Below, piece by piece: positions 1 through 9,295 of a DNA stretch of 64,000 nucleotides. Made by a program: the position numbers and the translations under genes. Below the pieces are notes generated by a model. That model did not search any database. It was not told the origin of the DNA and saw only the letters and a list, made by a program, of their open reading frames with translations. The DNA is taken from contig NZ_MVJN01000005.1 of NCBI RefSeq assembly GCF_003265995.1, positions 248,001-312,000 on the forward strand. The letters run 5' to 3'. Origin of the DNA: Legionella quinlivanii (GTDB taxonomy: Bacteria > Pseudomonadota > Gammaproteobacteria > Legionellales > Legionellaceae). Numbering within the stretch: position 1 is the stretch's first letter; each line of letters opens with the position of its first letter.

Positions 1-2345
1 TCGAAACCGACTCAGCAATGTTTGGTCATTTATTTTCACTGAATGGTTATATCCCAGTTAATAATAAACTTAAAAAATTAACTGGCTCGTTCACGTCAGA
101 GACGGCCCCCTTCATGGTTCATTTAATGAATGCCTATGTGTCACATTGTGAGAGCAGTGGGGAACATCATGAGCAGTTAGAAGCGATTAGGCAAGTAAGA
201 AACATGACCGTCAAAGCGATGCGATATTTTTTTGCCGCTAACCCCTTTTTTGGCTATTCGCCAAAAGCAGACCCTTTTACAGACTCGATTTTATCAGATA
301 TTCAGAGTGGAGGGGTCGAAATAGTCACCGGATGGAAAGGGCATGCAATAGACCTCATCATTAAGCAAGATGACCTGTATCGCAATAACGCTGGCGGCTG
401 CAGTACTGATGCCACCACAGAAGAATATAAAATAACCAGGCCCGATCAATTAACTGACACATTATTCAAAAGGCTTTATCAGTATAATAGCAGAAAAGAA
501 AATAAAACCTATATTCAACAGGATTTACATGAAATTCTCGGTTTGGAGTTCACTCAAAGCCATGGTGATCATTTTCAAACGGTTGGCAATTGTGGACTCT
601 ACAGCCAGTTAATTGCTTTAAAAACCAAATATCGCCTGTTTTTACCCAAGGAGATTGCCGATCGGATTTATGAAGACAGTATCGAGTTTTTTGAACAGTT
701 TTTTCTGAAAGAATATCTTTCATATCATGCTAAAAATGCAGTTCTGCCGCATATTTTGATGCGTTTAATCAATCAAAAACTGTTAGCTGAGAATAAGCTG
801 GAACTGATAGAAACATTGATAAGAGATCATTTTACCTCTGCAACCAGCCAGGATATCCTGCAAACTGAATTCATGATTAAACGATGGCTATTGATTATCA
901 ATGGCGAATCCACCGAACAATTCGACGAGCAACTGCAGCGCCTTTCCATTGTTCTTGACCCTGGCTCGAACCGGCGCCGACAAATTCTGGATCGCTTTCT
1001 TAAAAATCAGATCACTGCAGATGATTTGGATGAAATTAAATCATGGTCTTCTGAGGAACAAACCTTTCAGGGCTATCATCTGTTACATATTGCTGTACTG
1101 AATGACAATATATCCCTTGCCTCCTCTTTGCTGGCGCTATTCCCGAAAGCGGTGAATTTAAAAAACTGGTTTGATGATGAACCACTGTGTCTGGTGAAGT
1201 CTGTGGAGATGGTTAATCTTCTGGTCAGTGCTGGAGCACGTGTGGACGAAACAAAGCCTGATAATGCCCTGGACAATGCAGTAAGAAAGAATCGACTGGA
1301 TCTGGTTCTCGCCTTGCTTAAACAAGGGGCAAAGTCCAGTAAACATACGGCATATTATGCCGCCACAAAGGATCCAAAGATTCTGGAAGCGATAATGGAG
1401 CATCATCCAGAGGCAATAAAAAAATGCACCCACAGCCGTCGCTCGGCTGTTCATGCGGCTGCAAATGGGGGTCATAACGAAAACCTGCGTTCCCTGATCT
1501 ATTACGGTGGTGCACATCCTGCTGCAAGGGATGTTAATGGTATAACCCCTTTGTATCTGGCGCTTAAAAAAGCCCGTAAGGACACCGCCGAATTGTTATT
1601 GAGTTATCCAGGCACCCTGTTCAAACCATACCGCGGCGATTCACTGACTAAAATGGTGAAAGAGGATGAGCCGTTAAGAGAGAAAATTAAGGCTGAGAAA
1701 AAACAACGTAAAAGTGATCTCAAGTATTTCAAACATTTTCAAAGCGTAAATCCCGGGATTGCTGAAGAAAATATAGACTATTTGATTATTGCAATTCGTA
1801 ACCATGATTTGCCTGCTATTCGCGGCGCCTTGCTTACTTTCCCAGAAATAAACGTATTTCAATCGAGCAATCTTTATTGTACAAGTCCCTTAATGGAAGC
1901 TATACGCAATCTGGCTGGAACAGAAGGCCAGAAATACAGGAAGGGATTTGAACTGATCCAATTCCTGTTGAATACGCCAGGCATTGATATGAATAGCACC
2001 ACTTCCTCTACTGAGCCCCATTTGTTTTGGGCGACCTCCATCAATGATGTGAAGCTTCTTGAACTCTTCCTGGAAGACAAGAAACTTAACCCCAATCAAC
2101 AGGACAATATTGGATACACCGCTCTCCATGATGCAGTAGAACGCGGCCATCTCGAGTGTGTTAAACGCCTGCTGCAAGACCCCAGAGTTGATAGCAGCAT
2201 CGAGAACCATCAGGGCAAAACTGCTGCAGAACTGCAAGGCTTCGGCGATTACAGGAAAGAGGATAGAATCAGAGAATGCCGTGAAGAGGTTGTCAGGCAT
2301 CAGCAAGAGAATTCCTTATCAACACGGTGTGGACCAGGAGGCTAG
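1..2345 (+). CDS. Ankyrin-repeat protein with cysteine-protease-like N-terminal region (5' partial)
   Basis: The first ATG in the window is at 18, but the frame is open to base 1 and no ribosome site precedes that ATG, so the true start is probably upstream. Residue numbers count from the ATG at 18. The N-terminal third has His109 (context GHAIDLI), an Asn-rich NNAGG segment shortly after it, and QTVGNC with Gln187 and Cys192. This His-Asn-Gln-Cys order is reminiscent of papain-like or CE-clan peptidases. The middle (about 345-530) and the end (about 690-745) carry ankyrin-like helical repeats such as GYTALHDAVERGHLECVKRL. The C-terminal tail is hydrophilic. Ankyrin proteins with protease-like folds are known among Legionella type IV effectors (AnkH is one). 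No signal peptide is seen. The effector role is inference from architecture and from the accessory neighbourhood. Confidence 0.75.
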   Translation, partial: ETDSAMFGHLFSLNGYIPVNNKLKKLTGSFTSETAPFMVHLMNAYVSHCESSGEHHEQLEAIRQVRNMTVKAMRYFFAANPFFGYSPKADPFTDSILSDIQSGGVEIVTGWKGHAIDLIIKQDDLYRNNAGGCSTDATTEEYKITRPDQLTDTLFKRLYQYNSRKENKTYIQQDLHEILGLEFTQSHGDHFQTVGNCGLYSQLIALKTKYRLFLPKEIADRIYEDSIEFFEQFFLKEYLSYHAKNAVLPHILMRLINQKLLAENKLELIETLIRDHFTSATSQDILQTEFMIKRWLLIINGESTEQFDEQLQRLSIVLDPGSNRRRQILDRFLKNQITADDLDEIKSWSSEEQTFQGYHLLHIAVLNDNISLASSLLALFPKAVNLKNWFDDEPLCLVKSVEMVNLLVSAGARVDETKPDNALDNAVRKNRLDLVLALLKQGAKSSKHTAYYAATKDPKILEAIMEHHPEAIKKCTHSRRSAVHAAANGGHNENLRSLIYYGGAHPAARDVNGITPLYLALKKARKDTAELLLSYPGTLFKPYRGDSLTKMVKEDEPLREKIKAEKKQRKSDLKYFKHFQSVNPGIAEENIDYLIIAIRNHDLPAIRGALLTFPEINVFQSSNLYCTSPLMEAIRNLAGTEGQKYRKGFELIQFLLNTPGIDMNSTTSSTEPHLFWATSINDVKLLELFLEDKKLNPNQQDNIGYTALHDAVERGHLECVKRLLQDPRVDSSIENHQGKTAAELQGFGDYRKEDRIRECREEVVRHQQENSLSTRCGPGG

Positions 2346-2373
2346 AATTATTTTTTAAAAAATACTCTGGCTA

Positions 2374-2817
2374 TCACTTCCCGGGTTTATAAAAAGAGCC
2401 CAATTGATTTATCATTGCTGCTTTATTAGAAACATCCAAAGCATCCATCCAGGGCATGTAATTGTTACTTGTATCGAAATAAGTAACAGTTCTTTGCCCC
2501 ATAAACGCTTTTAATTCTTTCAATAAATTTGAGCCAATCCCTTTAAATCGATGTACAGGATTTACAAACAGACAATTAATAAATACTTCCGATTCAAAAT
2601 CCGTAAATAAGACAATGCCTGCAATGATATTTTTTATTCTGGCAATAATCGCATATTTATAATTTTCCGGCTTAAGGATATACGCGGCTAAGTCGACAGG
2701 TGTTATTAAAATTCGATTAGCCTTGATAAACGCAGCTATTTCATTAAAATCTTCAATGCGAGACACAGAGTAATTAACTCTTGCCTTATAATTCAAATAA
2801 GTATCATCAAAAAACAT
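2374..2817 (-). CDS. GNAT family N-acetyltransferase
   Basis: A 147-residue single-domain protein starting at the ATG at 2817; an upstream TTG at 2826 is less likely. The acetyl-CoA binding motif A is visible as FVNPVHRFKGIGSNLLKEL, preceded by the usual beta-strand (GIVLFTDFESEVFINCLFV). The length suits a lone GNAT domain. The substrate cannot be read from the sequence. It converges on the preceding ankyrin gene with a 28-bp gap and is probably transcribed alone. Family assignment is fairly sure; function is open. Confidence 0.7.
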   Translation of the reverse strand: MFFDDTYLNYKARVNYSVSRIEDFNEIAAFIKANRILITPVDLAAYILKPENYKYAIIARIKNIIAGIVLFTDFESEVFINCLFVNPVHRFKGIGSNLLKELKAFMGQRTVTYFDTSNNYMPWMDALDVSNKAAMINQLGSFYKPGK

Positions 2818-2971
2818 AGAATGCAAAATTAACTATCCAGATGGCAGTCATTTAAACTCATGGCGCGCCAAATGTACAGTGCAGGCATCTAAAAGATTGC
2901 ATAACCAAAGCGACAACAATTAACTACTGCCCAAAGGGCAAGTTTTGGATGCTCGCTGTTTTTTTCCCACA

Positions 2972-3685
2972 CTACTTTAACTGATTGGCATTTTGAGCTG
3001 GAGATAAATCATCAGGCTCTTTTTTGTCCTCGATTTTGCGACCGCTTAGCGCTTTGCGGACAAATTCTTCAAAAAAAGCCCGAGCGCGGGTTTCTTGCTC
3101 GGACCTTTGTACAGGCCAATGCGTTGTGGAATTAAGGAATTGTCTTTCAATGTCGTTTTCAAGAATGGGGCTGGCGGGTGGTGTCCTGGCGGGTGCTGCA
3201 CTGCGGGTTCCTTTTATGATACAGGTATAAGAATAATTTGCCATATCCCAATCTATTTCCGGATGATTCCAGGGCCATCTCTCAGGTATTATTCTGTCTT
3301 CAGATTTGTTTGCATAAGAGGGAAATCCATACTTAACTCGTAAGCTATTAATTAAATTAAAACACTCCACAAAAGACGCTTCAGGAGGAATTTTTTTAAA
3401 GCGTTCAGCATATTTTTCGTCGACAACATAGTAATACTCTTCGGTTTCTTTGAAATAATCGGCTGCAGTTTCTGGGGGGAAAGGCACAGAGGTCACGCCA
3501 TCAAATTGACTTGTATACCGAGTTAATTCTTTTAATTTCAATAGTTCTGAGGATTTAAGGGCGGTAATTAATTCTTTTTCATAACTGGCATAATTCGCCA
3601 ATATGTCCTGGCATTGTTTTAAATCGCCTTCTGCAACTGCTTTTTTAAATGCTGTTACCGCAGTGGTTTCCAATTTCGCTTTCAT
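2972..3685 (-). CDS. Hypothetical protein, effector-like
   Basis: A 237-residue soluble protein of no recognised family. The ATG at 3685 is preceded by AGGAAA. The N-terminus is helical (AFKKAVAEGDLKQCQDIL is ankyrin-helix-like but not followed by clear repeats). The middle is aromatic-rich (EEYYYVVDEKYAERF, WPWNHPEIDWDM). The C-terminus is charged and polar with KKEPDDLSPAQNANQ. A hydrophilic, acidic tail of this kind is common in Legionella Dot/Icm substrates, but that is only suggestive. No signal peptide or membrane segment is present. It lies between a GNAT and an LRR gene, each separated by over 140 bp, so it is likely monocistronic. Confidence 0.6.
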   Translation of the reverse strand: MKAKLETTAVTAFKKAVAEGDLKQCQDILANYASYEKELITALKSSELLKLKELTRYTSQFDGVTSVPFPPETAADYFKETEEYYYVVDEKYAERFKKIPPEASFVECFNLINSLRVKYGFPSYANKSEDRIIPERWPWNHPEIDWDMANYSYTCIIKGTRSAAPARTPPASPILENDIERQFLNSTTHWPVQRSEQETRARAFFEEFVRKALSGRKIEDKKEPDDLSPAQNANQLK

Positions 3686-3916
3686 TCATTTTCCTAGGCA
3701 ATAGATAGTCATTGACTGCAACGCTCATCTATAGAAATTCCTCAGACTGAGAAATTCCAATGTATCAATTGTCTTATACAAGAAACAGGTTGTCAAAATT
3801 CTATTAACAGGATTATTTACTGCCAGATATCGCGAAATGATGCTCGCGTAGGCTGAATCTGCTTTAATCAGTGCACACTAAAGCAGGTAGGTATAAATAC
3901 GATACAACAGCATAAT

Positions 3917-4852
3917 TTAATATCGAAGTGTTTCCATCAGTTCCTGCGGCAAGGATTTAATTTTTTCACTGCTGATTTTTCCTTCTCTGATTCCCTTTTG
4001 AAGGCTGAACAAACTGAGTGAAACCAAGGGAGGCACTTCTTTCTCACCTGCTCGGAAATTAGCCTTTCGCAGTGGATTTTTTTCCGAAATGACTTCCATT
4101 TCTTCTTCACCAAGACAAGTCAGCCCCCCTAGTTTTAACTGCTTGAGCCTGAAATTAGAGGACAAAGCCGCAATGCCTTTTTTATAAATCAGATTAAAAC
4201 TCAGATCCAAACCAGTCAGACTTGTATTTTTGGATAAAGCAGTGGCCCCTTCATCCCCGATACGGTTCCAGGACAGATTTAAAAATTTCAACTGTCTATT
4301 ATTCACAAAGGCGGCAACGCCACGATCCTCAATAAAATTCCATCCAAGATCCAATATGCTCAGTTTTTTATTGGCCGCTATACTGATAGCTCCTTCGTTG
4401 TCGATTTCATTACCAATAGCAGTCAGCTTCTCCAGCGACTCATGGTCTGCAAAGGCTATGAGACCCTTTGAAAAAATAGCGTTCCAGCTAATATTAAGCT
4501 CAATCAGCCGCTCATTAGCGGCCAGAAAATGCGCGCCTTCTGCACCAATCTGATTGCTGCCGATGTTTAGACTGCGCAGCATCTTATGCCCAGCCAATAG
4601 TTTCGCTCCCGCAGCACTAAGACGATTACAACCGATATCAAGATACACAAGCGTATTATTTTCGGCCAATAAGGCAGCCGCAGTATCGCCTAAGCCGTTT
4701 TGGCTAATGTCTAAACGCACAATGGAGGGATGTTCCTGCAGATAGTCGCAGACAAGCCGGATATCATTATCCTCCAATTGGAGTTTTTTAAGCACTAACG
4801 TGCTTCGGTCTGCAGACAGATGTGCCGGGATCGCTTCAATAGTTAATGTCAT
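3917..4852 (-). CDS. Leucine-rich-repeat protein (ribonuclease-inhibitor type)
   Basis: About 311 residues from the ATG at 4852; a GTG two codons upstream (4858) is an alternative. From about residue 15 to 255 it is built of LRRs of 23-24 residues with the pattern LxxLDIxxNxIxxxGAxxLA, for example LVYLDIGCNRLSAAGAKLLA and LSILDLGWNFIEDRGVAAF. The conserved G-A-x-x-L-A second half resembles the RI/NLR class of eukaryotic LRRs. The last ~38 residues leave the repeats and read SLFSLQKGIREGKIS followed by EKIKSLPQELMETL, which is SOCS-box-like in pattern. No signal peptide is seen. It is probably a protein-binding effector or intracellular adaptor; the partner is unknown. Confidence 0.75.
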   Translation of the reverse strand: MTLTIEAIPAHLSADRSTLVLKKLQLEDNDIRLVCDYLQEHPSIVRLDISQNGLGDTAAALLAENNTLVYLDIGCNRLSAAGAKLLAGHKMLRSLNIGSNQIGAEGAHFLAANERLIELNISWNAIFSKGLIAFADHESLEKLTAIGNEIDNEGAISIAANKKLSILDLGWNFIEDRGVAAFVNNRQLKFLNLSWNRIGDEGATALSKNTSLTGLDLSFNLIYKKGIAALSSNFRLKQLKLGGLTCLGEEEMEVISEKNPLRKANFRAGEKEVPPLVSLSLFSLQKGIREGKISSEKIKSLPQELMETLRY

Positions 4853-5049
4853 GGCCACTCACTGATGCAAAAGCTGCATTGTTAGCAAGCTGGCTTATTT
4901 TTAGAATACACCAGGAAGGAAACAATTTTTTTCAAAAAATGAAAAACTGTTCTTTTGACGCGGGCTCATTTCCTTTCATAACTTGACGAGCGAAGGATTA
5001 ATCCCACATCATAGCAACAGAAAAACACTGCAATTGACAGGAGGTCAAA

Positions 5050-5823
5050 ATGCACTCTTTTTGGAAAAGTCGGTTCGGGGAGAAAGCTGATGTGGAGTTA
5101 TTTATTGTCAATAATGTACCTTGCACAAGAGAGAATTGTACTTCATTAGTTAAAAAATTAGCACGCGCTAATGACAGAGTTGAACTGGCAAAAAAGAAAA
5201 TTGTCAAAGAGGCCGCAAATTCAACTGGCAAATTCACTTTTAGTCTTAATCTCTCCAGCAATTTAATCAATAAAGCACTGAACAGTCAGCACTATCCGGA
5301 ATTAATCCGATTGACCATAGAAGCATTGGACAGTGGACTTAGCGCAGAACTGGATTATGGTAATCATTTTGAACAGTTTAATTCTCATATCAAGGCGTTT
5401 TATGACTTTTCATTAAGCCATCAGCTAGAAAAAGACTGTGTGCTTTTCGATGAAATCAAGACCTTTGTGGTCGCGTATTGCTGCCTGCAGGCAGATAATC
5501 TGGTCTTTACTCTCTCAAGAGCAATCTCAATGGAATCGGCAGTTTACTTCCAACAAGATGCAGAGCGATGCTTTCCGCAATTAGGCTCGGCCCGCTCATT
5601 CAATAAGGAAGTAAGCAATCTGGAAGATGCCAGCGAGTTTGCTGATTTCCTTTTGGAAGAAATCCCTTTGTGGAAAAAAGCCATTAGAAAAAATACTCTC
5701 TTAATGCCAGACGCTGCCAACAACGCATTAACGATTGCCGATGATATGGAGCAGCTGGCAAAAAAATATTCAGTTATATTTTCTGAACAAATGATGAAAG
5801 AAAAGAGCATAATGAAAGCCTGA
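5050..5823 (+). CDS. Hypothetical protein
   Basis: A 257-residue soluble, mainly alpha-helical protein of no recognised family. The start is well supported: AGGAGGTC lies a few bases before the ATG at 5050. No signal peptide, membrane segment or known catalytic motif is seen. It carries a Lys/Glu-rich N-terminal half and ends in a Met/Lys-rich stretch (EQMMKEKSIMKA). It is transcribed divergently from the LRR gene and converges with the deacetylase gene, so it is probably a single-gene unit. The setting among effector-like genes suggests an accessory role, but nothing in the sequence shows one. Confidence 0.6.
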   Translation: MHSFWKSRFGEKADVELFIVNNVPCTRENCTSLVKKLARANDRVELAKKKIVKEAANSTGKFTFSLNLSSNLINKALNSQHYPELIRLTIEALDSGLSAELDYGNHFEQFNSHIKAFYDFSLSHQLEKDCVLFDEIKTFVVAYCCLQADNLVFTLSRAISMESAVYFQQDAERCFPQLGSARSFNKEVSNLEDASEFADFLLEEIPLWKKAIRKNTLLMPDAANNALTIADDMEQLAKKYSVIFSEQMMKEKSIMKA

Positions 5824-5872
5824 AGCTCGACTGATAGCACTTCTCTTTTATGATTCGCTCAAGCCAGATCTT

Positions 5873-6703
5873 TTAAACGGGCTGTCTTTTTTTCAAACAG
5901 CACTGCGCCATCTGCAAATCGTTTAGAAACTCATTACTCATCAAATAATTGAATTCATGAATACGTGATAGATGCAGAGGATCCTCTGCATCAGTGGAAA
6001 CCATTCCCGGATGACACATAATTAGCCCCTGACAAGTGCTTTGTCGTAAAAATTGTTGGAAATAAGACCGATAATGTTTTGCTTTTGAAAAGTTATAACT
6101 GCCAGAAAAACTGGTATGAGTCGCAATTTGTTGAATTTGCAACTGCTTGTAAAAATACCGCCCCCCAAATAAAGTAATTATTTGCTGTTTAACGAAGTAA
6201 GGTGCGGTAAACATAGCCTGCCAATTCACATTGCTGTGCCGGCAATAACTGAATAGCTTTCGTTGACTATACACTGCAAGCAAGGCGTCTCTCACCAGGG
6301 GAAATTGCTGACAATGCTGATGTCCATCAATAAAATCGGGCTGCCTCCCTATCGTTTCAATAAAACAATCCAGCTGCGCATTGATTTCCGCCTGCACCCG
6401 GTTAATATCAAGCTTTCGCATATAGCTCTGAAGAAAAAGCCAGCCCAGGCCTCTAAAATTATGGCCATATTGATGGCGCCATGTCTGACTTAAGGCATCA
6501 CCAAAGCTAAGATTCAGATGCAAACCCAGATACACTTCATTGCAGTTCTTTAAAGAAGCCGCAGAATGCGTCCAGTGCCCGGAATTGACCAGACAACTGA
6601 TGACATTGATTCTCCCGCTGGTAGCCAACCGTCTAATCCCTTCGGAAATAGCCTCATTTTGCCCATAATCATCTGCACATAAGAGTATTTCCCTAAAACC
6701 CAT
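5873..6703 (-). CDS. YdjC/ChbG/HpnK-family carbohydrate deacetylase
   Basis: A 276-residue protein with the YdjC/ChbG-family start ILLCADDYGQNEAISEGI; the paired Asp residues are metal ligands in this family. A GLHLNL strand and a later DGHQHCQQFP segment supply the other family His/Asp ligands. A late CHPG (IMCHPGMVS) is also typical. Relatives deacetylate chitooligosaccharides or hopanoid-linked GlcNAc (HpnK). The gene overlaps the upstream GT2 gene by 11 bp, so the two are translationally coupled in the same minus-strand operon. The likely substrate is a lipid-linked or oligosaccharide N-acetylated sugar made by its neighbours; that is inference. Confidence 0.8.
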   Translation of the reverse strand: MGFREILLCADDYGQNEAISEGIRRLATSGRINVISCLVNSGHWTHSAASLKNCNEVYLGLHLNLSFGDALSQTWRHQYGHNFRGLGWLFLQSYMRKLDINRVQAEINAQLDCFIETIGRQPDFIDGHQHCQQFPLVRDALLAVYSQRKLFSYCRHSNVNWQAMFTAPYFVKQQIITLFGGRYFYKQLQIQQIATHTSFSGSYNFSKAKHYRSYFQQFLRQSTCQGLIMCHPGMVSTDAEDPLHLSRIHEFNYLMSNEFLNDLQMAQCCLKKRQPV

Positions 6704-7649
6704 GCTCGATTGTCTCCTGGGTTATTTCCTCTTTGATGTAATAAAGCGGCCGATTTTTAGTTTCCACCAAAATGCGGCTGATATATTCGGAAATTATCGC
6801 CAGAAACAGGAACAATACGGAAAACAAAATCGATATAAAGAAAAGGATGGAAACAAGCCCTTCGCTGCCGGAAGGATTGAATAATTTGCCTATTAATGTA
6901 AATCCTGCATAAACCATCATGGCAAGACTAATCAGAAAAGACAAAACCGACATGGCACGCAGGGGACGTGCAGAGAAAGAAATAATAGAGTCTAAAGATA
7001 AATTGATTAACTTCTTTAAGTTGTATTTACTGCTTCCTCCCTGCCGCGGCGGACAGTGGAAAGGAATCGTTGCCGTTTTAAACCCGACATAGGCAAAAAG
7101 CATGAGTAAGTGACGATTACTTTCCTTCATTTTTTTCAGGGAGTCGACCACTTTACGGCTTAGCAGACGAAAATTTCCAGTATCCTCCTGCATATCAAAA
7201 CCGGTCATTTTACTGGTCAGCCGATAAAATATTTTCGCCAGAAAACGCTTTAGCCGAGGCTCATGCGCTCGATTGACGCGTCGGGCACAGACTACATCAT
7301 ACCCTTCCGCTGTTTTCGCCATCATCTCCGGAATCAACTCGGGTGGATGCTGGAGATCAGCATCCATTAAAATCACATAGTCGCCAGTGGCATGATCAAG
7401 ACCGGCTGTAGAGGCAATTTCGTGCCCATAATTGCGCGAAAAAGCAAGCAGACGTATATTTTTATTGCTTTTAATAAAGGGGGCGCAACAGGCTAAACTG
7501 CGATCCGTAGAGCCATCGTCAACCAGAATGACTTCATAATCGGTAAAATGGCATTGTAACACAGCCAGCGTTTTTATAAGGAAACTCTCAATGATTGCCT
7601 CCTCATTATACATGGGAGCAATCACAGAAATTTTGTCATCAAAAATCAT
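6693..7649 (-). CDS. GtrB/ArnC-like polyprenyl-phosphate glycosyltransferase (GT2)
   Basis: A 318-residue GT2 enzyme. The N-terminal GT-A domain (1-~220) has APMYNEE, ILVDDGSTDRS and the metal-binding DADLQHPPE. Two hydrophobic spans at about 230-300 (SVLSFLISLAMMVYAGF and SILFSVLFLFLAIISEYI) match the GtrB/ArnC/DPM architecture that charges undecaprenyl phosphate with a sugar at the cytoplasmic face. It ends inside the deacetylase gene and begins 20 bp after a membrane GT-C-like gene, so the four genes 10918-5873 form one probable operon. No GtrA-type flippase is seen nearby. The donor sugar cannot be told from the sequence. Confidence 0.85.
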   Translation of the reverse strand: MIFDDKISVIAPMYNEEAIIESFLIKTLAVLQCHFTDYEVILVDDGSTDRSLACCAPFIKSNKNIRLLAFSRNYGHEIASTAGLDHATGDYVILMDADLQHPPELIPEMMAKTAEGYDVVCARRVNRAHEPRLKRFLAKIFYRLTSKMTGFDMQEDTGNFRLLSRKVVDSLKKMKESNRHLLMLFAYVGFKTATIPFHCPPRQGGSSKYNLKKLINLSLDSIISFSARPLRAMSVLSFLISLAMMVYAGFTLIGKLFNPSGSEGLVSILFFISILFSVLFLFLAIISEYISRILVETKNRPLYYIKEEITQETIEHGF

Positions 7650-7669
7650 AGTACTAACAGCCGCTGACT

Positions 7670-9262
7670 CTATGCCAAATCAACCCAGAGTGACTTTATA
7701 ATGGTCAGCGCAATTTGAGATTGCGCTTCATCGCCTTGTGTTTGCCATAATACTCCAAGATAGACGAAGCAAACAAGGCTTGCTACAGCCACTGAAAGAA
7801 GAGCAGGATGGTGGTGACTTTCCGTTTTTTTTTCAGGGCCCAGTAAAAGAGCTAAAACCAGCATCATAGCCAATAATAATGCAGTCAGTAATATAATTCC
7901 TGAAACACTTTGAGGCAGCCAATGAAAAAATGAGAATACTGACAGAGGAAAATACCCATCCCTGAACATCGGAAATACCAGCTCAAACAGAGCGTTATTG
8001 ATAAAATCAGGAATGTAATCAATAAAAGTCAGCAAACCAGTAACGAACATGGAGATGATACACAAGCCGCCGGCAACTCCCAGATAGAAGAGTCTCTGCT
8101 TATCTCTTAAATATTGCAGCAACTGGGCTATCGGCAATAGCATAAAGATCACCAGCGGCGTAATATGACGCGGCCCCGTAGACCATCCCCAGCCATCGTA
8201 AGAAAAAGATGCCGTAAAATAGCTATAACTAAGAAATGTAATAATAGTGAACCAAAACACAGCACGGTCATTAGCGGACATCAGTTTGATTTGTTTCCAC
8301 TGAAGATAAAGTCCCGGGAATGCCAGAAGAAGAAACGGCGCTAAAACAAATAAGCCACGCAATGGCGAAAAGAATGAATTCAGAAGGGCCTCACCATTCG
8401 GGAGGAAAACGCCCCCTACACCACTGCCATGTACCGAGCGATAAGCAGGTTCGACAATGTGGCTATAGCCGCTCTCGAATGGGCTGCCAAAGCACAACCA
8501 GTGATAAGCCATTAACAGCGCCAAAAATGGAGCAGCTCCGAGACTTACCAGCACCGCGATTCGAAACAATTTAGAGAAACCTTCCTTTACTGTATTCATA
8601 CTGGTCAGGCAACTGAGTGCTGTATAAAACAAAATCGCCACCAAGCCAAACCCTGCGGGATACTCCGCCATCAGCGCTGCCCCGCCAGCCATCCCTGCAA
8701 TCAGAAGCCTTTTACGTGCCCAATCATTGCGCAAATAACGCCATAAAGCGTAAAAAGCCAGGAAAAGCAGATTGGCTGCCGTTTGGTGGCTCATAAATTG
8801 CAAGGAGTAGCTAAAGGCCAGTGTTCCCAAAGCGTAAGTGGCCACTACTGCGCTGGCCACAGGCGCCGACACATAACATAGTAGAAAACGGTTAAGTAAA
8901 ATCAATAGGCCAAGCGTTGGCAAAATAGTAACAAACAACCGGGCCCAATAAACCAGCACCGAGAAATCCATCTCCTGCTCTGCGAAACAGGTTTTTTTCA
9001 ACACTTCATAGACAGGAACCGCGGCGAATCCCAGTAAAGGGGCTTTGGTTGAATAATAATGACCCTCATGAAAAGACAAATCACCTACAGTACCATACTG
9101 CTTTATCACTTCATTGATGCTCAACTTATGATGATCAACAATAGCAATGGTTTCGGCGAGGCGGGAAATCTCGTTAGGGGGAGCCCATTTGGGTAAATAA
9201 GGAAAGGTAAAAAGATACAGCCCGCAAACCAACACAAACAACATCCGGATTTGTAACGACAT
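7670..9262 (-). CDS. Polytopic membrane protein, GT-C glycosyltransferase-like (paralogue 2)
   Basis: A 530-residue protein with about 11-12 hydrophobic spans. Between TM1 and TM2 a long loop reads APPNEISRLAETIAIVDHHK, then DLSFHEGHYYSTKAPLLGF. This arrangement resembles the first periplasmic loop of ArnT/PMT-type GT-C transferases, where an acidic residue is catalytic. The neighbouring 540-residue protein is homologous along its whole length, so the pair arose by tandem duplication. The start at 9262 has AGGAAGA upstream. Its partner in the operon, the GtrB-like GT2, would supply the polyprenyl-phosphate sugar donor. The acceptor (LPS, glycan or protein) is unknown. The GT-C assignment is by architecture only. 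Confidence 0.65.
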   Translation of the reverse strand: MSLQIRMLFVLVCGLYLFTFPYLPKWAPPNEISRLAETIAIVDHHKLSINEVIKQYGTVGDLSFHEGHYYSTKAPLLGFAAVPVYEVLKKTCFAEQEMDFSVLVYWARLFVTILPTLGLLILLNRFLLCYVSAPVASAVVATYALGTLAFSYSLQFMSHQTAANLLFLAFYALWRYLRNDWARKRLLIAGMAGGAALMAEYPAGFGLVAILFYTALSCLTSMNTVKEGFSKLFRIAVLVSLGAAPFLALLMAYHWLCFGSPFESGYSHIVEPAYRSVHGSGVGGVFLPNGEALLNSFFSPLRGLFVLAPFLLLAFPGLYLQWKQIKLMSANDRAVFWFTIITFLSYSYFTASFSYDGWGWSTGPRHITPLVIFMLLPIAQLLQYLRDKQRLFYLGVAGGLCIISMFVTGLLTFIDYIPDFINNALFELVFPMFRDGYFPLSVFSFFHWLPQSVSGIILLTALLLAMMLVLALLLGPEKKTESHHHPALLSVAVASLVCFVYLGVLWQTQGDEAQSQIALTIIKSLWVDLA

Positions 9263-9295
9263 TCATTCTTCCTGATAAGGGTTAGGTTCTGCTAA

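Noticed and set aside
1158-1527. Antisense ORFs opposite the ankyrin gene
   Set aside because: Composition follows the complement of the ankyrin repeats; no start signal and the sense frame is continuous.
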